Source: Candidatus Gastranaerophilales bacterium
GTDB taxonomy: Bacteria; Cyanobacteriota; Vampirovibrionia; Gastranaerophilales; Gastranaerophilaceae
Length of the DNA: 64,000 nucleotides
Direction: 5' to 3'
Assembly: GCA_944325825.1 (NCBI GenBank)
Contig: CALVBP010000006.1
Location: forward strand, 1 to 64,000
How positions within the stretch are numbered: the stretch's first letter is position 1; the number at the start of each line of letters is the position of its first letter. The translations under genes and the position numbers were made by a program. Below are positions 38,567 to 48,502 of the stretch, in pieces. The notes under the pieces were generated by a model. It worked only from the letters and a program-made list of their open reading frames with translations, had not been told where the DNA came from and made no database searches.

Positions 38567-40073
38567 AAAGACGAGAAAACTTCTAATAATATTTACAGCA
38601 CTCGTAGCATTCTCTGGATTAGGGGTATCTGCAGCAGAAAATGCAGCCGCTAAACCTCTGGCCCTTAGAGCTGAAACGAATACAGTGAATATGGAGATGG
38701 TTATCAAAGATAACTTTGTAAAAGCCAAATTTGCTTCTGCTGAAAACAGGTTCTTACAAGGGAATGTTAAAGCTTCACATGATGACTTTGCAGACCTTGT
38801 TTCAAGAGCGGTACATGATGATTATGTTTTTCTTGTCTATGGAATAAAAATGGCTGAATACGGTTTTTTCGACCTTTCTGATGCCTTGTTTAAAAGACTG
38901 GATACTAATAACTTCACTTCAAATTATGTTAAAGATATAAAGAAATTTTATTATCCTTCCGGCATGGTAGAACCTAAAGATTTAATATACTATGCCGATG
39001 CATATTCAAGTATTGTTTACAATAATATGGCAATAGAAACAACATCAGAACTCCTAAATAATTCCAATACTACTGACAGCGATTATAAAAATTATTTAAT
39101 TGCGCTTGGGTTTTACAAGTCAAACAATCTGCAACAAGCTTTAAAATACATTAATTCCGCAATTGTACAGAATGATAACAATATTAACTATAAAATTTTA
39201 AAAGCTAAAATATTGGCTGATTCCAACAAATCAAAACAAGCTGTTAAAGCACTGAAAGAAATAAAGAAAACAGAATTCTTAACAGTAGATTTTCAGGAAA
39301 AAATTCGTGCTATTGAAGAGTATGTAGAATACAAAATTGCCAAAGATGAGCCGCTTAAAGATTACCATTTATCTTACTATTATCATCTTCAAGGGAAAAG
39401 TCTCTTAGCAACAAAGGTTTTGCAGGCATCAATTTTACAAGCAAAGCAATATACACCGCAAATTTTCGGGCTACTGGGAAGAATATATTATGAATGTGAT
39501 GAACCTTTAAGAGCTCAAGAGTTTGCGCAAAGAGCTTATAAAGAAGATAAAAATACCTACCTCGCAGCACTTACATTAGCTGATATAAGCTATGATGAAA
39601 GAAAATATGAAGATGCGCTTAAATACTATAAGACCGCTAAAAAACTTTCAAAAGAGAATGATGCAGCTATCGGAATTGCAAAAACATATTTGGCTTTAGA
39701 AAATAATAAAAAATCTAAAAAATTGTATGAAAAATTATTAAAAAAAGACGGACTGGATGAGGATTTACTGATTGGTTCACTAAAGGTATTTCCGCAAAGA
39801 GCTGATGATTATCTTGCCAGAATTGCTTCGGTAGATATTTCTAATAATGAAATCTGGCTCGGATTAGCAAACCTTGCATTGAGAGACGGTAATGTTTCTA
39901 TGGCTGAAACATATCTAAACAATTCTTATTATATTGACGAAAATAACTTTAAATATTATTATTATTTAAGTTTAGTACTACGTGCTAAAGGAAATATAGA
40001 ACAGTCTAATCAATCACTTATCAGGTGCTCAAGATTAGATTCGGACTACGCATCAAAGGTCAATCTGGATTAA
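38559..40073 (+). CDS. Exported TPR-repeat protein
   Basis: This 504-residue protein has an N-terminal signal sequence (KLLIIFTALVAFSGLGVSAAE) and many tetratricopeptide pairs, clearest at about 175-215 (NYLIALGFYKSNNLQQALKYINSAIV) and 320-480 (PQIFGLLGRIYYECDEPLRAQEFAQRAY, KYEDALKYYKTAKKL). TPR arrays serve as protein-binding scaffolds. It is coupled to the HD-GYP gene upstream and followed eight bases later by a response regulator, so it probably belongs to a signalling operon. Confidence 0.82.
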   Translation: MNKKTRKLLIIFTALVAFSGLGVSAAENAAAKPLALRAETNTVNMEMVIKDNFVKAKFASAENRFLQGNVKASHDDFADLVSRAVHDDYVFLVYGIKMAEYGFFDLSDALFKRLDTNNFTSNYVKDIKKFYYPSGMVEPKDLIYYADAYSSIVYNNMAIETTSELLNNSNTTDSDYKNYLIALGFYKSNNLQQALKYINSAIVQNDNNINYKILKAKILADSNKSKQAVKALKEIKKTEFLTVDFQEKIRAIEEYVEYKIAKDEPLKDYHLSYYYHLQGKSLLATKVLQASILQAKQYTPQIFGLLGRIYYECDEPLRAQEFAQRAYKEDKNTYLAALTLADISYDERKYEDALKYYKTAKKLSKENDAAIGIAKTYLALENNKKSKKLYEKLLKKDGLDEDLLIGSLKVFPQRADDYLARIASVDISNNEIWLGLANLALRDGNVSMAETYLNNSYYIDENNFKYYYYLSLVLRAKGNIEQSNQSLIRCSRLDSDYASKVNLD

Positions 40074-40080
40074 AGTAACT

Positions 40081-40731
40081 ATGAAAAGTAATATTTTAAT
40101 AGTTGAAGATCATGAATTAACAAGGTTTGGTTTAAAGACAGCCTTTGAATCTTGTGATTTTATTGAAAACATTTATGAAGCTGAATCTGCCGAAAAAGCC
40201 CTCGAAATAGTTAAGAATACGGCTATTGATTTAGTTATTATGGATTTAGGACTTCCGGGAATGGATGGAATTGAAGCTTCCAGGCTCGTAAAAAGTCATA
40301 ATAGAGAAATAAAAATTGTTGTACTTACGTCTCATAATGATGTACAGGAAGTTTTAAACTGTTTAAAAGCCGGAGCTAATGCTTATTGTTCAAAAGAAAT
40401 AAATCCGATAAGACTAACTCAGGTTGTGCAATCAGTTCTGGACGGAGCTTCTTGGTTTGACCCAAGTATTGCTCATATTGTTCTTGAAGCAGCTTCAAAA
40501 TCATCTCAGACGCCCGAAAAGCCGCTTCCGGAAAAAGATTACGGACTAACTTCTCGTGAAACTCAAATTTTGAAACTAATTACAGAAGGTTATAGTAATA
40601 ATGAAATCGCAAATACCCTCTTTGTTAGTATAAATACCACAAAAGCACATGTTGCAAGTATATTACAAAAGCTGGAAGTTGATGACAGGTTACAAGCAGC
40701 GTTAAAAGCTTTAAAGGAAGGATTGGTGTAA
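40081..40731 (+). CDS. NarL/FixJ-family response regulator
   Basis: This 216-residue protein has a receiver domain with the phospho-acceptor Asp in LVIMDLGLPGMDG, the Thr in VVLTSHND and the Lys in YCSKEI, then a LuxR-type helix-turn-helix (LTSRETQILKLITEGYSNNEIANTLFVSINTTKAHVASILQKL). It is a DNA-binding regulator. No histidine kinase is nearby. Confidence 0.93.
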   Translation: MKSNILIVEDHELTRFGLKTAFESCDFIENIYEAESAEKALEIVKNTAIDLVIMDLGLPGMDGIEASRLVKSHNREIKIVVLTSHNDVQEVLNCLKAGANAYCSKEINPIRLTQVVQSVLDGASWFDPSIAHIVLEAASKSSQTPEKPLPEKDYGLTSRETQILKLITEGYSNNEIANTLFVSINTTKAHVASILQKLEVDDRLQAALKALKEGLV

Positions 40732-41358
40732 GTGGACGGAATAGCTTCAATCCTTGTTGTAGATGATAATCCCAAATTTCTTCAAGATGCACTTCCTATG
40801 TATGGATATGATGTTACTATAGCGAAAGACGGCTTGGAAGCACTCAAAATCCTATCAGAAAGTAAAGCCGGTTTTGATTTAATACTGCTGGATGTTATGA
40901 TGCCAAATATGGATGGATGGGATACCTTAAAAGCTATAAGAAAAAATAAAACGACCGAAAGAATACCGGTTATTATGATTACAGCAGTAAGTGAAGATCA
41001 AAAGGTCGTAACAGGATTAAAAATCGGAGCTGATGATTACATTGTGAAGCCCTTTGTCTTGCCAAATCTTCTCGCAAGAATTGAAGCCGTATTACGAAGG
41101 TCTAAATGGCAGCAAGAATCTCATCCGAAATCGGAAATCTCTTTAAACAGAGGAGCTAATATTGAAGCATTAACCCCTAAAGAGAAAGAAGTTCTTGCTC
41201 TGGTCGCAAAAGGAGCCAGCAATCAAGAAATAGCTGATAAATTATATGTACGAGATGTCACTGTAAAAACGCATCTTAACAGTATCTTTAAAAAGTTAAA
41301 AGTTACTAATAGGACTCAGGCAGTGTTGCTTGCAATCCAGATGAATTTGATTAGTTAG
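40732..41358 (+). CDS. Response regulator with LuxR-type output domain
   Basis: This 208-residue protein starts at GTG, one base after the previous stop, with AAGGAAGG about ten bases upstream. The receiver domain has Asp in LILLDVMMPNMDGWD, VIMITAVSED and YIVKPF. The output domain is a LuxR HTH (LTPKEKEVLALVAKGASNQEIADKLYVRDVTVKTHLNSIFKKL). It is a second regulator in tandem, more like the OmpR-type receiver in sequence but with a NarL-type DNA-binding domain. Confidence 0.92.
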   Translation: MDGIASILVVDDNPKFLQDALPMYGYDVTIAKDGLEALKILSESKAGFDLILLDVMMPNMDGWDTLKAIRKNKTTERIPVIMITAVSEDQKVVTGLKIGADDYIVKPFVLPNLLARIEAVLRRSKWQQESHPKSEISLNRGANIEALTPKEKEVLALVAKGASNQEIADKLYVRDVTVKTHLNSIFKKLKVTNRTQAVLLAIQMNLIS

Positions 41359-41367
41359 GAGATAAAA

Positions 41368-41889
41368 ATGAAATCAAAAGAAGAATTAGCAGAATTAGTA
41401 ATAACGGATATTTCAGCTTTTAATGAAGCAATGACCGGAGAAGCCGCAGATTTAACAGAAACAGACTTTTCAAATTCATCAATTGAGGGCGCTGTATTTA
41501 ACAATGCCGATTTAACATCTTCGTCCTTTTCAGATTCCCAGCTAACCGATGTTAAATTTATCAATTGCGACCTAACCTCTGTTGATTTTACAAGGTCAAC
41601 TATTGTAGAATGCAGCTTTAATGAATCCGTTTTAAATGGTACTGATTTCAGCTATTCTAAAGTTGACTACTGTAATTTTAATGAATCAGATATGGCAGGG
41701 GCCATTTTAAGGGAAGCTGATTTATCAACTTCAGATCTTTCTTCCGCTGATAACTTAAATGCATGCAGGTTTGATGATGAAACAGTATGGCCTGACAGTG
41801 ATTGTTTACCGGAAGATTTTGATTCCACTTATTCGGATGATTTATCATCTCTTAAAGATGATGATGACTTTGAACCATCTGATTATTAA
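41368..41889 (+). CDS. Pentapeptide-repeat protein
   Basis: This 173-residue protein has about ten A(D/N)LxX-type pentapeptides between residues 35 and 135 (ADLTSSSFSDSQLTDVKF, NCDLTSVDFTRS, ESDMAGAILREADLSTSDL), which fold as a right-handed quadrilateral beta-helix. The final about 40 residues are strongly acidic (DSDCLPEDF, SSLKDDDDFEPSDY). No Qnr-like loop is seen. The function is unknown. It is probably cotranscribed with the two regulators. Confidence 0.82.
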   Translation: MKSKEELAELVITDISAFNEAMTGEAADLTETDFSNSSIEGAVFNNADLTSSSFSDSQLTDVKFINCDLTSVDFTRSTIVECSFNESVLNGTDFSYSKVDYCNFNESDMAGAILREADLSTSDLSSADNLNACRFDDETVWPDSDCLPEDFDSTYSDDLSSLKDDDDFEPSDY

Positions 41890-42542
41890 ACAAGAAATTT
41901 AACCAGATTTAAATGCTTTGTATCGCCAGTTTCAGTATATTCCAGCTCATAGGGAAATTCTTGTAACTGTTCAGAAATTCTATGTTTGTTGCAAAACATA
42001 GATATGTATCTTGAGGGCTTTTTATCAGGCTTAAAGCCTAATTCTTCATATTTCGAAATTAATTCAAAAGGTCCGTCTGTAATTGCATTGAGATGAATTC
42101 CTTTCATATTTAGCTCTTGCGCATCTTTAAAAAGCTGATAAAACATCGTCTTTCTGAGAGATTTTATTCTTTCATTTATTCTTACTGGAATAGAGCATAT
42201 ACCGTCTAAATTAATTACATTGTAATCTTTCTGATATGTCATAATTCCACAAATTTTATCCAAAGACACAAAAATATAGCTTGTATTCTCATCCTTAAAG
42301 GCTTTGGTAATACAATAATTTAATATATTCTGCCACCTGTCTTGCATATTATTTGATAAATCCGGTAAAAGTTTTTTATACCTCACTGTTTCTGCTAATT
42401 TCTGCAAAAACGGACGGTCTCCTCTATAGAGTTTATACAAATCAATTTCCGTAAGCATATTATTAGTAAGGTTGCGGGTTTTTGCAACTTTAATTGCTGA
42501 AAAGGACGGATTAAAAGTAGTATTTAAAAAATCTATTTTCAT
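41886..42542 (-). CDS. GNAT-like protein with N-terminal NPSFSA motif
   Basis: This 218-residue protein begins MKIDFLNTTFNPSFSAIKV. The middle (SYIFVSLDKICGIMTYQ, LDGICSIPVRINERIKSLRKTMFYQLFKDA, KGIHLNAITDGPFELISKYEELGFKP) follows the strand-helix order of N-acetyltransferases, ending in the typical LGF. The acetyl-CoA loop (Q/R-x-x-G-x-G/A) is not recognisable, so activity is doubtful. The 3' ends overlap by four bases, convergently, with the pentapeptide gene. Confidence 0.55.
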   Translation of the reverse strand: MKIDFLNTTFNPSFSAIKVAKTRNLTNNMLTEIDLYKLYRGDRPFLQKLAETVRYKKLLPDLSNNMQDRWQNILNYCITKAFKDENTSYIFVSLDKICGIMTYQKDYNVINLDGICSIPVRINERIKSLRKTMFYQLFKDAQELNMKGIHLNAITDGPFELISKYEELGFKPDKKPSRYISMFCNKHRISEQLQEFPYELEYTETGDTKHLNLVKFLV

Positions 42543-42680
42543 ACACGTATATATAAATTACCCTATAAAAAGATTTTTTGTTTAATTGTAACAATTAATT
42601 TACAATTTCATACCCCCTTGTAATATTATCGGGTTTGGGTTAAACTGAATTTACACTGGTAGAAAGAAGGAAATATAATT

Positions 42681-42872
42681 ATGTCTAAACAATGTGAAGT
42701 ATGTGGTAAAAAACCGCTTAAAGCAGCTAAATTAACATTCTCTCATAAACAAATCGTAAAAAGACAAACTCCTAATTTACAAGAAATCAGAGTAAATGTT
42801 AATGGTCAAACTAAGAAAATGACAGTTTGTACTTCTTGCTTAAAAGCAGGTAAAGTTCAAAAAGCTGTTTAA
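42681..42872 (+). CDS. rpmB: Ribosomal protein bL28
   Basis: This 63-residue large-subunit protein keeps both zinc-type CxxC pairs (CEVCGKKP near the N-terminus and CTSCLKAGKV near the C-terminus). It also has LTFSHKQIVKRQTPNLQEIRV, diagnostic for L28. AGAAGG precedes the ATG and a strong terminator follows, so it is monocistronic. Confidence 0.96.
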   Translation: MSKQCEVCGKKPLKAAKLTFSHKQIVKRQTPNLQEIRVNVNGQTKKMTVCTSCLKAGKVQKAV

Positions 42873-42895
42873 TTTATGCTAAAAATTTTTAAATA

Positions 42896-42925
42896 AAAAG
42901 CCGGAACATAGTTCCGGCTTTTTAT
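42896..42925. terminator. Terminator between rpmB and leuS
   Basis: The stem AAAAGCCGGAAC / GTTCCGGCTTTTT has a three-base loop and runs of T on one side and A on the other, so it can act in both directions between the convergent genes. Confidence 0.9.
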
Positions 42926-45415
42926 TTATGCTTTTACTACTATATTCACAAGTTTTTTAGGGACAACGATAACTTTAACAATCTCTTTTCCGGTTGTTAA
43001 CTCTTTAACCTTATCGCTTGAAAGGGCTAATGATTTCAATTCCTCATTATCAGCACTTTCATCGGCCTCAAGCTTATCTTTAACCTTTCCGTTAACTTGT
43101 ACAACAAGAGTTATCTTGCTGGCTTTTGCAAGATTTTCATCCCATTCGCACCAAGGTTCATTATGGATTGAAGTTTCAAAGCCAAGTTCATGCCAGATTT
43201 CTTCCGAAAGATGTACGGTTACCGGAGCCATAAGCTTAATTAAAGATATTACCGCAAAACTGAATACATTTTTATCTTCCTGTGATAATTCAGTTTTCTT
43301 ACCCTTCCAGTCATAAATAGCATTGGTAAGCTCTCTATATTTTGAAATCACCGTGTTAAACTGAAAATCATTTGATATATCATTCGTAATACCTTTAATT
43401 GCCATATGAACGACTCGAACTAAATCATCATTTTCACGTGCAAGCGGAAAATTAAGCTTGTAATTTCTTGTTATATCAGAGAAATTATCACTTACTAATC
43501 TCCAAACCCTATTAAGGAATTTGTAGCAGCCTTCAACACCTGCATCAGACCAGTCAAAATCTCTTGCCGGAGGTGAATCTGAAAGAATAAATAATCTTGC
43601 GGTATCAGCTCCGTAATTTTCAAATATCTCATCCGGATCAACGGTATTTCCCTTTGATTTTGACATTTTAGACCCGTCTTTTAGAACCATACCCTGTGTT
43701 AACAGATTCTTAAACGGCTCATCAAAGCTCAACAAGTCCAAATCTTTAAGTGCTTTCGTAAAGAATCTTGAATATAAAAGATGTAGAATAGCATGCTCAA
43801 TACCGCCTACATACTGGTCTACCGGAAGCCATTTATCAACCAGCTCTTTACTAAACGGTTTATTACTGTTTCTTGCATCTGAATATCTTAAATAATACCA
43901 GCTTGAACATACAAAGGTATCCATTGTATCCATTTCTCTTCTGGCTCTACCTCCGCATACAGGGCAGGTTGTTTCTGCGAAAGTTTTAGATGTTGTTATC
44001 GGAGATTTCCCAACAACAGAAAAATCGACATCATCCGGAAGCATTACGGGGAGATTTTCTTCCTTTTCCGGAACTATTCCGCATTTATCACAATAAACTA
44101 CAGGAATTGGAGCTCCCCAGTATCTTTGTCTGGAAATCAGCCAATCACGTAACCTATACTGGGTTTTAAATTCGCCGAACCCGTTATTGACAGCTTTTTG
44201 TGTGATAGCTTTTTTAGCTTCCGTATTTTTCATCCCGTTAAATTCATTTGAATTTACAAGAACCCCTTCTTCAGTATATGCAGCATCTTTGCAATCAGAT
44301 GGGTTTTCCGTATTCTGTATAACCACTTTCATAGGTAAATTATATTTTTTAGCAAAGTCAAAGTCTCTTGTATCATGCGCAGGTACTGCCATAACAGCAC
44401 CTGTTCCATATTCAACAAGGGCATAATCAGCCGTCCAGAGAGGGAAGGTTTCGCCGGTGAACGGATTTATACAGTGTGTTCCTAAAGGTACACCGGTTTT
44501 CACTCTGTCAGTTGAGAGTCTTTCAATCTCTGTCATTTTACGAGCATTTGCTCTATATTCATCAACAGCTTGCTTATTTTCTTCGGTTGTTAATTTTTCT
44601 ATATCTTTGTACTCTGGTGCTACAACAAGATATGTAATACCATGCACAGTGTCTGGTCTGGTAGTATAGACCGGCACTTCTATTTCTTCCCCGGCTGGTG
44701 CATCAATAACTTTAAATCTTAAAATTGCACCTTCTGATTTTCCAATCCAGTTCGCCTGCATAGTCTTAACATTGTCTCCCCATCCATCAAGCATATCTAA
44801 ATCTTGAAGAAGTCTCTCAGCATAATCCGTAATTTTGAAAAACCATTGGGATAAGTATTTCTTTTCTACAATACTGTCACATCGCCAGCATTTACCGTCA
44901 ATAACCTGTTCATTAGCAAGAACTGTACCACAGCTTTCACACCAGTTAACAGCGGCTTCCTTTTTATATGCTAATCCTTTTTTATATAATTGAAGGAATA
45001 ACCACTGAGTCCATTTATAATAATCAGGCTTACAGGTTGTAACTTCCCTTTCCCAATCATAAGAAAGTCCGAGCATCTTGAGCTGTTTTGTCATATAAGC
45101 AATATTTTCATCTGTCCATTTTTCAGGATTTGCTCCATGTTTCATCGCTGCATTCTCAGCAGGAAGCCCGAAGCTATCCCAGCCAATCGGATGAAGAACA
45201 TTATATCCTTGTGCTTTCTTAAACCTTGCAATTACATCAGTTATTGTATAATTTCGCACATGCCCCATATGCAATTTACCTGAAGGATAAGGAAACATTG
45301 ATAATGCATAATATTTCGGCTTATCACTATTATCAGGGGTATGAAAAGCTCTATCTCTTTCCCAAATTGCCTGCCATCTCTTTTCTATTTCCTGCGGAAA
45401 ATATCCTTCTTTCAT
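42926..45415 (-). CDS. leuS: Leucyl-tRNA synthetase
   Basis: This 829-residue class I synthetase has the HIGH-type motif in PYPSGKLHMGHVRNY (residues about 38-52), the zinc-type C-x2-C pairs around CESCGTVLANEQVIDGKCWRC, the CP1 editing domain with TTRPDTVHG and AVPAHDTRDFDFA, and the KMSKS motif in GSKMSKSKGN. The C-terminal anticodon-binding and end domains are complete. Lengths and motif order match bacterial LeuRS. Confidence 0.98.
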   Translation of the reverse strand: MKEGYFPQEIEKRWQAIWERDRAFHTPDNSDKPKYYALSMFPYPSGKLHMGHVRNYTITDVIARFKKAQGYNVLHPIGWDSFGLPAENAAMKHGANPEKWTDENIAYMTKQLKMLGLSYDWEREVTTCKPDYYKWTQWLFLQLYKKGLAYKKEAAVNWCESCGTVLANEQVIDGKCWRCDSIVEKKYLSQWFFKITDYAERLLQDLDMLDGWGDNVKTMQANWIGKSEGAILRFKVIDAPAGEEIEVPVYTTRPDTVHGITYLVVAPEYKDIEKLTTEENKQAVDEYRANARKMTEIERLSTDRVKTGVPLGTHCINPFTGETFPLWTADYALVEYGTGAVMAVPAHDTRDFDFAKKYNLPMKVVIQNTENPSDCKDAAYTEEGVLVNSNEFNGMKNTEAKKAITQKAVNNGFGEFKTQYRLRDWLISRQRYWGAPIPVVYCDKCGIVPEKEENLPVMLPDDVDFSVVGKSPITTSKTFAETTCPVCGGRARREMDTMDTFVCSSWYYLRYSDARNSNKPFSKELVDKWLPVDQYVGGIEHAILHLLYSRFFTKALKDLDLLSFDEPFKNLLTQGMVLKDGSKMSKSKGNTVDPDEIFENYGADTARLFILSDSPPARDFDWSDAGVEGCYKFLNRVWRLVSDNFSDITRNYKLNFPLARENDDLVRVVHMAIKGITNDISNDFQFNTVISKYRELTNAIYDWKGKKTELSQEDKNVFSFAVISLIKLMAPVTVHLSEEIWHELGFETSIHNEPWCEWDENLAKASKITLVVQVNGKVKDKLEADESADNEELKSLALSSDKVKELTTGKEIVKVIVVPKKLVNIVVKA

Positions 45416-45430
45416 TTATTCCTCCATAAC

Positions 45431-45781
45431 CTATACATCCACATCGTCATCAGTTTCTGAATCAGGAGCATCCGGTTCAGCTACCGTTTTAGTTAATTTT
45501 TCATTAAGCTCCTGAAGGGTAATTGACTTATCCATCTTCTTTAAAGCATTCAGAACAGCTATTTTATAATCTGCATCGGCCCTATTTTTAGGATTATCCA
45601 TAATTTCACCGATTTTTTGTCCTAAAATTCCCATTACTACAACAGCAGGCACCATTATTGCTCCTGTCGCAATAACCGCGTGCAAATCAACAGAACCAAT
45701 TTTTACAAAACAAATTGTCCCTATAACCAACAGCGTAACCGCTATAAAAAAACTTCTTATGCTTTCAGTATACCCGCCCAT
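45431..45781 (-). CDS. Small inner-membrane protein with acidic tail
   Basis: This 116-residue protein has two hydrophobic segments (SFFIAVTLLVIGTICFV; HAVIATGAIMVPAVVVMGILG), then a charged helix (KKMDKSITLQELNEKLTK) and an acidic end (DSETDDDVDV). Its ATG overlaps the PilZ gene's stop, and it ends just before leuS. The flagellar-gene context suggests, but does not show, a motility link. Confidence 0.6.
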   Translation of the reverse strand: MGGYTESIRSFFIAVTLLVIGTICFVKIGSVDLHAVIATGAIMVPAVVVMGILGQKIGEIMDNPKNRADADYKIAVLNALKKMDKSITLQELNEKLTKTVAEPDAPDSETDDDVDV

Positions 45782-46371
45782 TATTTATTAAGATTCTCCA
45801 TATCTTTTTTCATACAGAACTGCACGAGAGTCATCTTGTCTATATTGCTCAAGTTAACAAATCTTCCTGATATTGTATAAAGACCGTTATCTCCTTTTTC
45901 AACACGTATTAATTGATATTTACATTTAATTTCCTGCTCATCACTTAGTTTAATTGTAACTTTGTACGATTTTTCAATATCAATATTTTCTTCTGTTTTT
46001 AACTTCATCCCCCCGGCGGATATGTCAAGAGTTCTTGCTTTATGAACTATATCCTCATATACAAGTTCAATATCCTCAATAAACTTAATACGGGTAAATT
46101 TACGTCTTTGCAGGAATCTGTGTTTTACAGGATTAGCAATTGAAATAACATTATTTTCCAACTCCTGAATATATGATTCAAAATAAAGATATCCGTTATC
46201 CGTGAGAGAATAGAAATCACATATATGATTTTTTATAAGCCCTTCCGGCTTATATTTAAGCTCCATTCTAAAGCCTTCCATTGAAACATCCAGAACTTTA
46301 CCCTTATTGGAGTTTTTAAAATCCTGTGGCACTATTGTTACCAATTGGTCTTTTTTTATAAGTTCTCTCAT
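45781..46371 (-). CDS. PilZ-domain c-di-GMP-binding protein (YcgR-like)
   Basis: This 196-residue protein has an N-terminal YcgR-type beta-barrel (about 1-95) followed by a PilZ domain. The c-di-GMP contacts are the arginines in FLQRRKFTRIKF and the D-x-S-x-x-G motif in LDISAGGMKL. It lies 15 bases downstream of flhA in the flagellar operon. In known bacteria such proteins slow the flagellar motor at high c-di-GMP; that role is inferred here. Confidence 0.88.
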   Translation of the reverse strand: MRELIKKDQLVTIVPQDFKNSNKGKVLDVSMEGFRMELKYKPEGLIKNHICDFYSLTDNGYLYFESYIQELENNVISIANPVKHRFLQRRKFTRIKFIEDIELVYEDIVHKARTLDISAGGMKLKTEENIDIEKSYKVTIKLSDEQEIKCKYQLIRVEKGDNGLYTISGRFVNLSNIDKMTLVQFCMKKDMENLNK

Positions 46372-46386
46372 TAGAATATCCTTTCT

Positions 46387-48495
46387 TTATCTTTTCGCCA
46401 ATTCCAGTTTTATCATTCCGACTGATTTTACTTTTACGTTCGGACTTATTTCATTATATGACATAATTGCAATTTGCGGATAAGTTCTTTCAACAAGTTT
46501 TCTAAACAAAAGCCTTATTGGTGATGAACAAAGAATAACTGGCTGATTACCCGTCGCAGTAATGGCCTTTTCAAGTTCAACATTCATTCTGTCAAATAAC
46601 GCTCTGGTAAATACAGGGTCGAGTGTCACGCTCTGTCCATCCGGACTTGCACCTTTAGCTATAGTATTTTCCACATCCGGAGAAAGCGTAATAACATAAA
46701 GCTCGCCTGTGTCTGCAAGATTCTGCTTGCAAATATTTCTGGCAAGTGCCTGACGAACATGTTCCGTTAAGAAATTCGGGTTCCTACTAACTTTAGCTTG
46801 CAAGCTTATTGTCTCTAGTATAGTTTTTAAATCTCTTACTGCGACACCTTCCTTTAAGAGGTTTTGAATTACAATCTGAACATCACCTATAGTAATATCC
46901 TTCATTATGTCATTAACATAATCTTCAGATACTTCTTTTTTAAGGTTATCAATAAGCTGTTGTATATCAAACCTTGATACAATTTCGTAAGCACATTTCT
47001 TTATAACTTCGGTAATGTGAGTCGAGATAACTGCAGAAGCCGAAACTACCGTATAACCGGACATTTCCGCCAAATCTTTATCTTTCGGTTCAATCCATAA
47101 TGCCGGCAACCCAAAAGCAGGCTCTATTGCGTGAATGCCATTTATAGTCAAATTTCCTACCGGGTCGCCTGCGCTCATTGCAAGATATCTTTCCGGATAG
47201 ACTTCCCCTGATTCTAAGGCAACCCCCTTAAGCTTAATTTGATACGAGTTAGGAGATAGTTGGAGATTATCTCGAACTCGTATTGACGGAAGAACAATAC
47301 CTAAATCAAGAGCCGTTTGTCTCCTTATTTGAGCTATTCTTTCAAGTAAATCACCGCCCATTTCCACATTAAGCAGTTGTACCAGCCTGTAGCCGACTTC
47401 TATTTCTATAGTGTCTACGTTTAAAAGTTCCATAACACTTTCTCTTGTAGCTTTTGCTCTTTTTTCTTTTTTTCCGAGCTTTTCCTGTTGCTCCAGTGCA
47501 ACCTTTTGTGCTTCAGCAGTCTGAACAAGCTCTTTTTTCTGTTTACTCTTAAGGAATGCGAATCCGCCTGTACATGCCGCAATCAACAAGAATGGAGCGG
47601 TCGGCATGCCAGGAACAACTCCGAGAAATGCAAGCAAGCCGGAAACAACACCCAAAACTCTAGGATCAGAAAACATTTCATTTTTAATGTCTTCTGATAA
47701 TGGTTCATCCTTTCCTGTTGCCCTTGAAACTATCAAACCGGTAGCTGTTGATATAAGAAGAGCCGGAATTTGCGAAACAAGCCCATCACCGACCGTTAAT
47801 ATTGTATAAGTTCCCAGAGCTTGTTGAACATTCATTTTCTGCTGCACTATACCGATAATTAAACCGCCGACAATATTAACAATAGTAATTACAATGCCCG
47901 CAGTAGCATCTCCTTTTACGAACTTGGAAGCACCGTCCATTGTACCGTAAAAGTCTGTTTCTCTTTCTAACTTACGTCTTCTCTCTTTTGCCTGATCTTC
48001 ATTAATAAGCCCTGAGTTCAAATCCGCATCTATACTTAATTGTTTACCCGGCATTTTATCCAAAGTAAAACGTGCCGATACCTCAGCAACACGGGTAGCA
48101 CCACCGGTAATTACCATGAAATTAATTAATACCAGAATACAAAATATAACAGCTCCAACAACATAATTTCCGCCGACTACAAATTCTCCAAATGAATTTA
48201 TAACATTTCCGGCTTCACCATAAAGCAGAATTAATCTCGTAGAACTTACGTTAAGACCTAGCCTGAACAGAGTCGCTATTAACAAAACTGTAGGAAATGA
48301 TGAATAATCCAGGGGTTCTTTTGTATATAAACATACCAGTAATATAACAATAGCGAGCGAAATATTTATTGTAAGCAATACATCAAGCAGCGGAGCCGGT
48401 AAAGGTATAACCATCATACAGACAATTACAACAAGACCTATCGCAAGAACGATATCGTTATTCTTTAGTAATTCTGATAACTTTATCAACCCCAT
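46387..48495 (-). CDS. flhA: Flagellar export gate protein FlhA
   Basis: This 702-residue protein has seven to eight TM segments in the first half with the FHIPEP-region signature (SSFPTVLLIATLFRLGLNVSSTRLIL), DKMPGKQLSIDADLNSG with conserved charged residues, and GDATAGIVITIVNIVGGLIIG. The large cytosolic C-terminal domain binds export chaperones (IEVGYRLVQLLN, PILCSSPIRLLFRKLVERT). The length matches the family. It is eight bases downstream of flhB. Confidence 0.97.
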   Translation of the reverse strand: MGLIKLSELLKNNDIVLAIGLVVIVCMMVIPLPAPLLDVLLTINISLAIVILLVCLYTKEPLDYSSFPTVLLIATLFRLGLNVSSTRLILLYGEAGNVINSFGEFVVGGNYVVGAVIFCILVLINFMVITGGATRVAEVSARFTLDKMPGKQLSIDADLNSGLINEDQAKERRRKLERETDFYGTMDGASKFVKGDATAGIVITIVNIVGGLIIGIVQQKMNVQQALGTYTILTVGDGLVSQIPALLISTATGLIVSRATGKDEPLSEDIKNEMFSDPRVLGVVSGLLAFLGVVPGMPTAPFLLIAACTGGFAFLKSKQKKELVQTAEAQKVALEQQEKLGKKEKRAKATRESVMELLNVDTIEIEVGYRLVQLLNVEMGGDLLERIAQIRRQTALDLGIVLPSIRVRDNLQLSPNSYQIKLKGVALESGEVYPERYLAMSAGDPVGNLTINGIHAIEPAFGLPALWIEPKDKDLAEMSGYTVVSASAVISTHITEVIKKCAYEIVSRFDIQQLIDNLKKEVSEDYVNDIMKDITIGDVQIVIQNLLKEGVAVRDLKTILETISLQAKVSRNPNFLTEHVRQALARNICKQNLADTGELYVITLSPDVENTIAKGASPDGQSVTLDPVFTRALFDRMNVELEKAITATGNQPVILCSSPIRLLFRKLVERTYPQIAIMSYNEISPNVKVKSVGMIKLELAKR

Positions 48496-48502
48496 AGTCT
48501 AA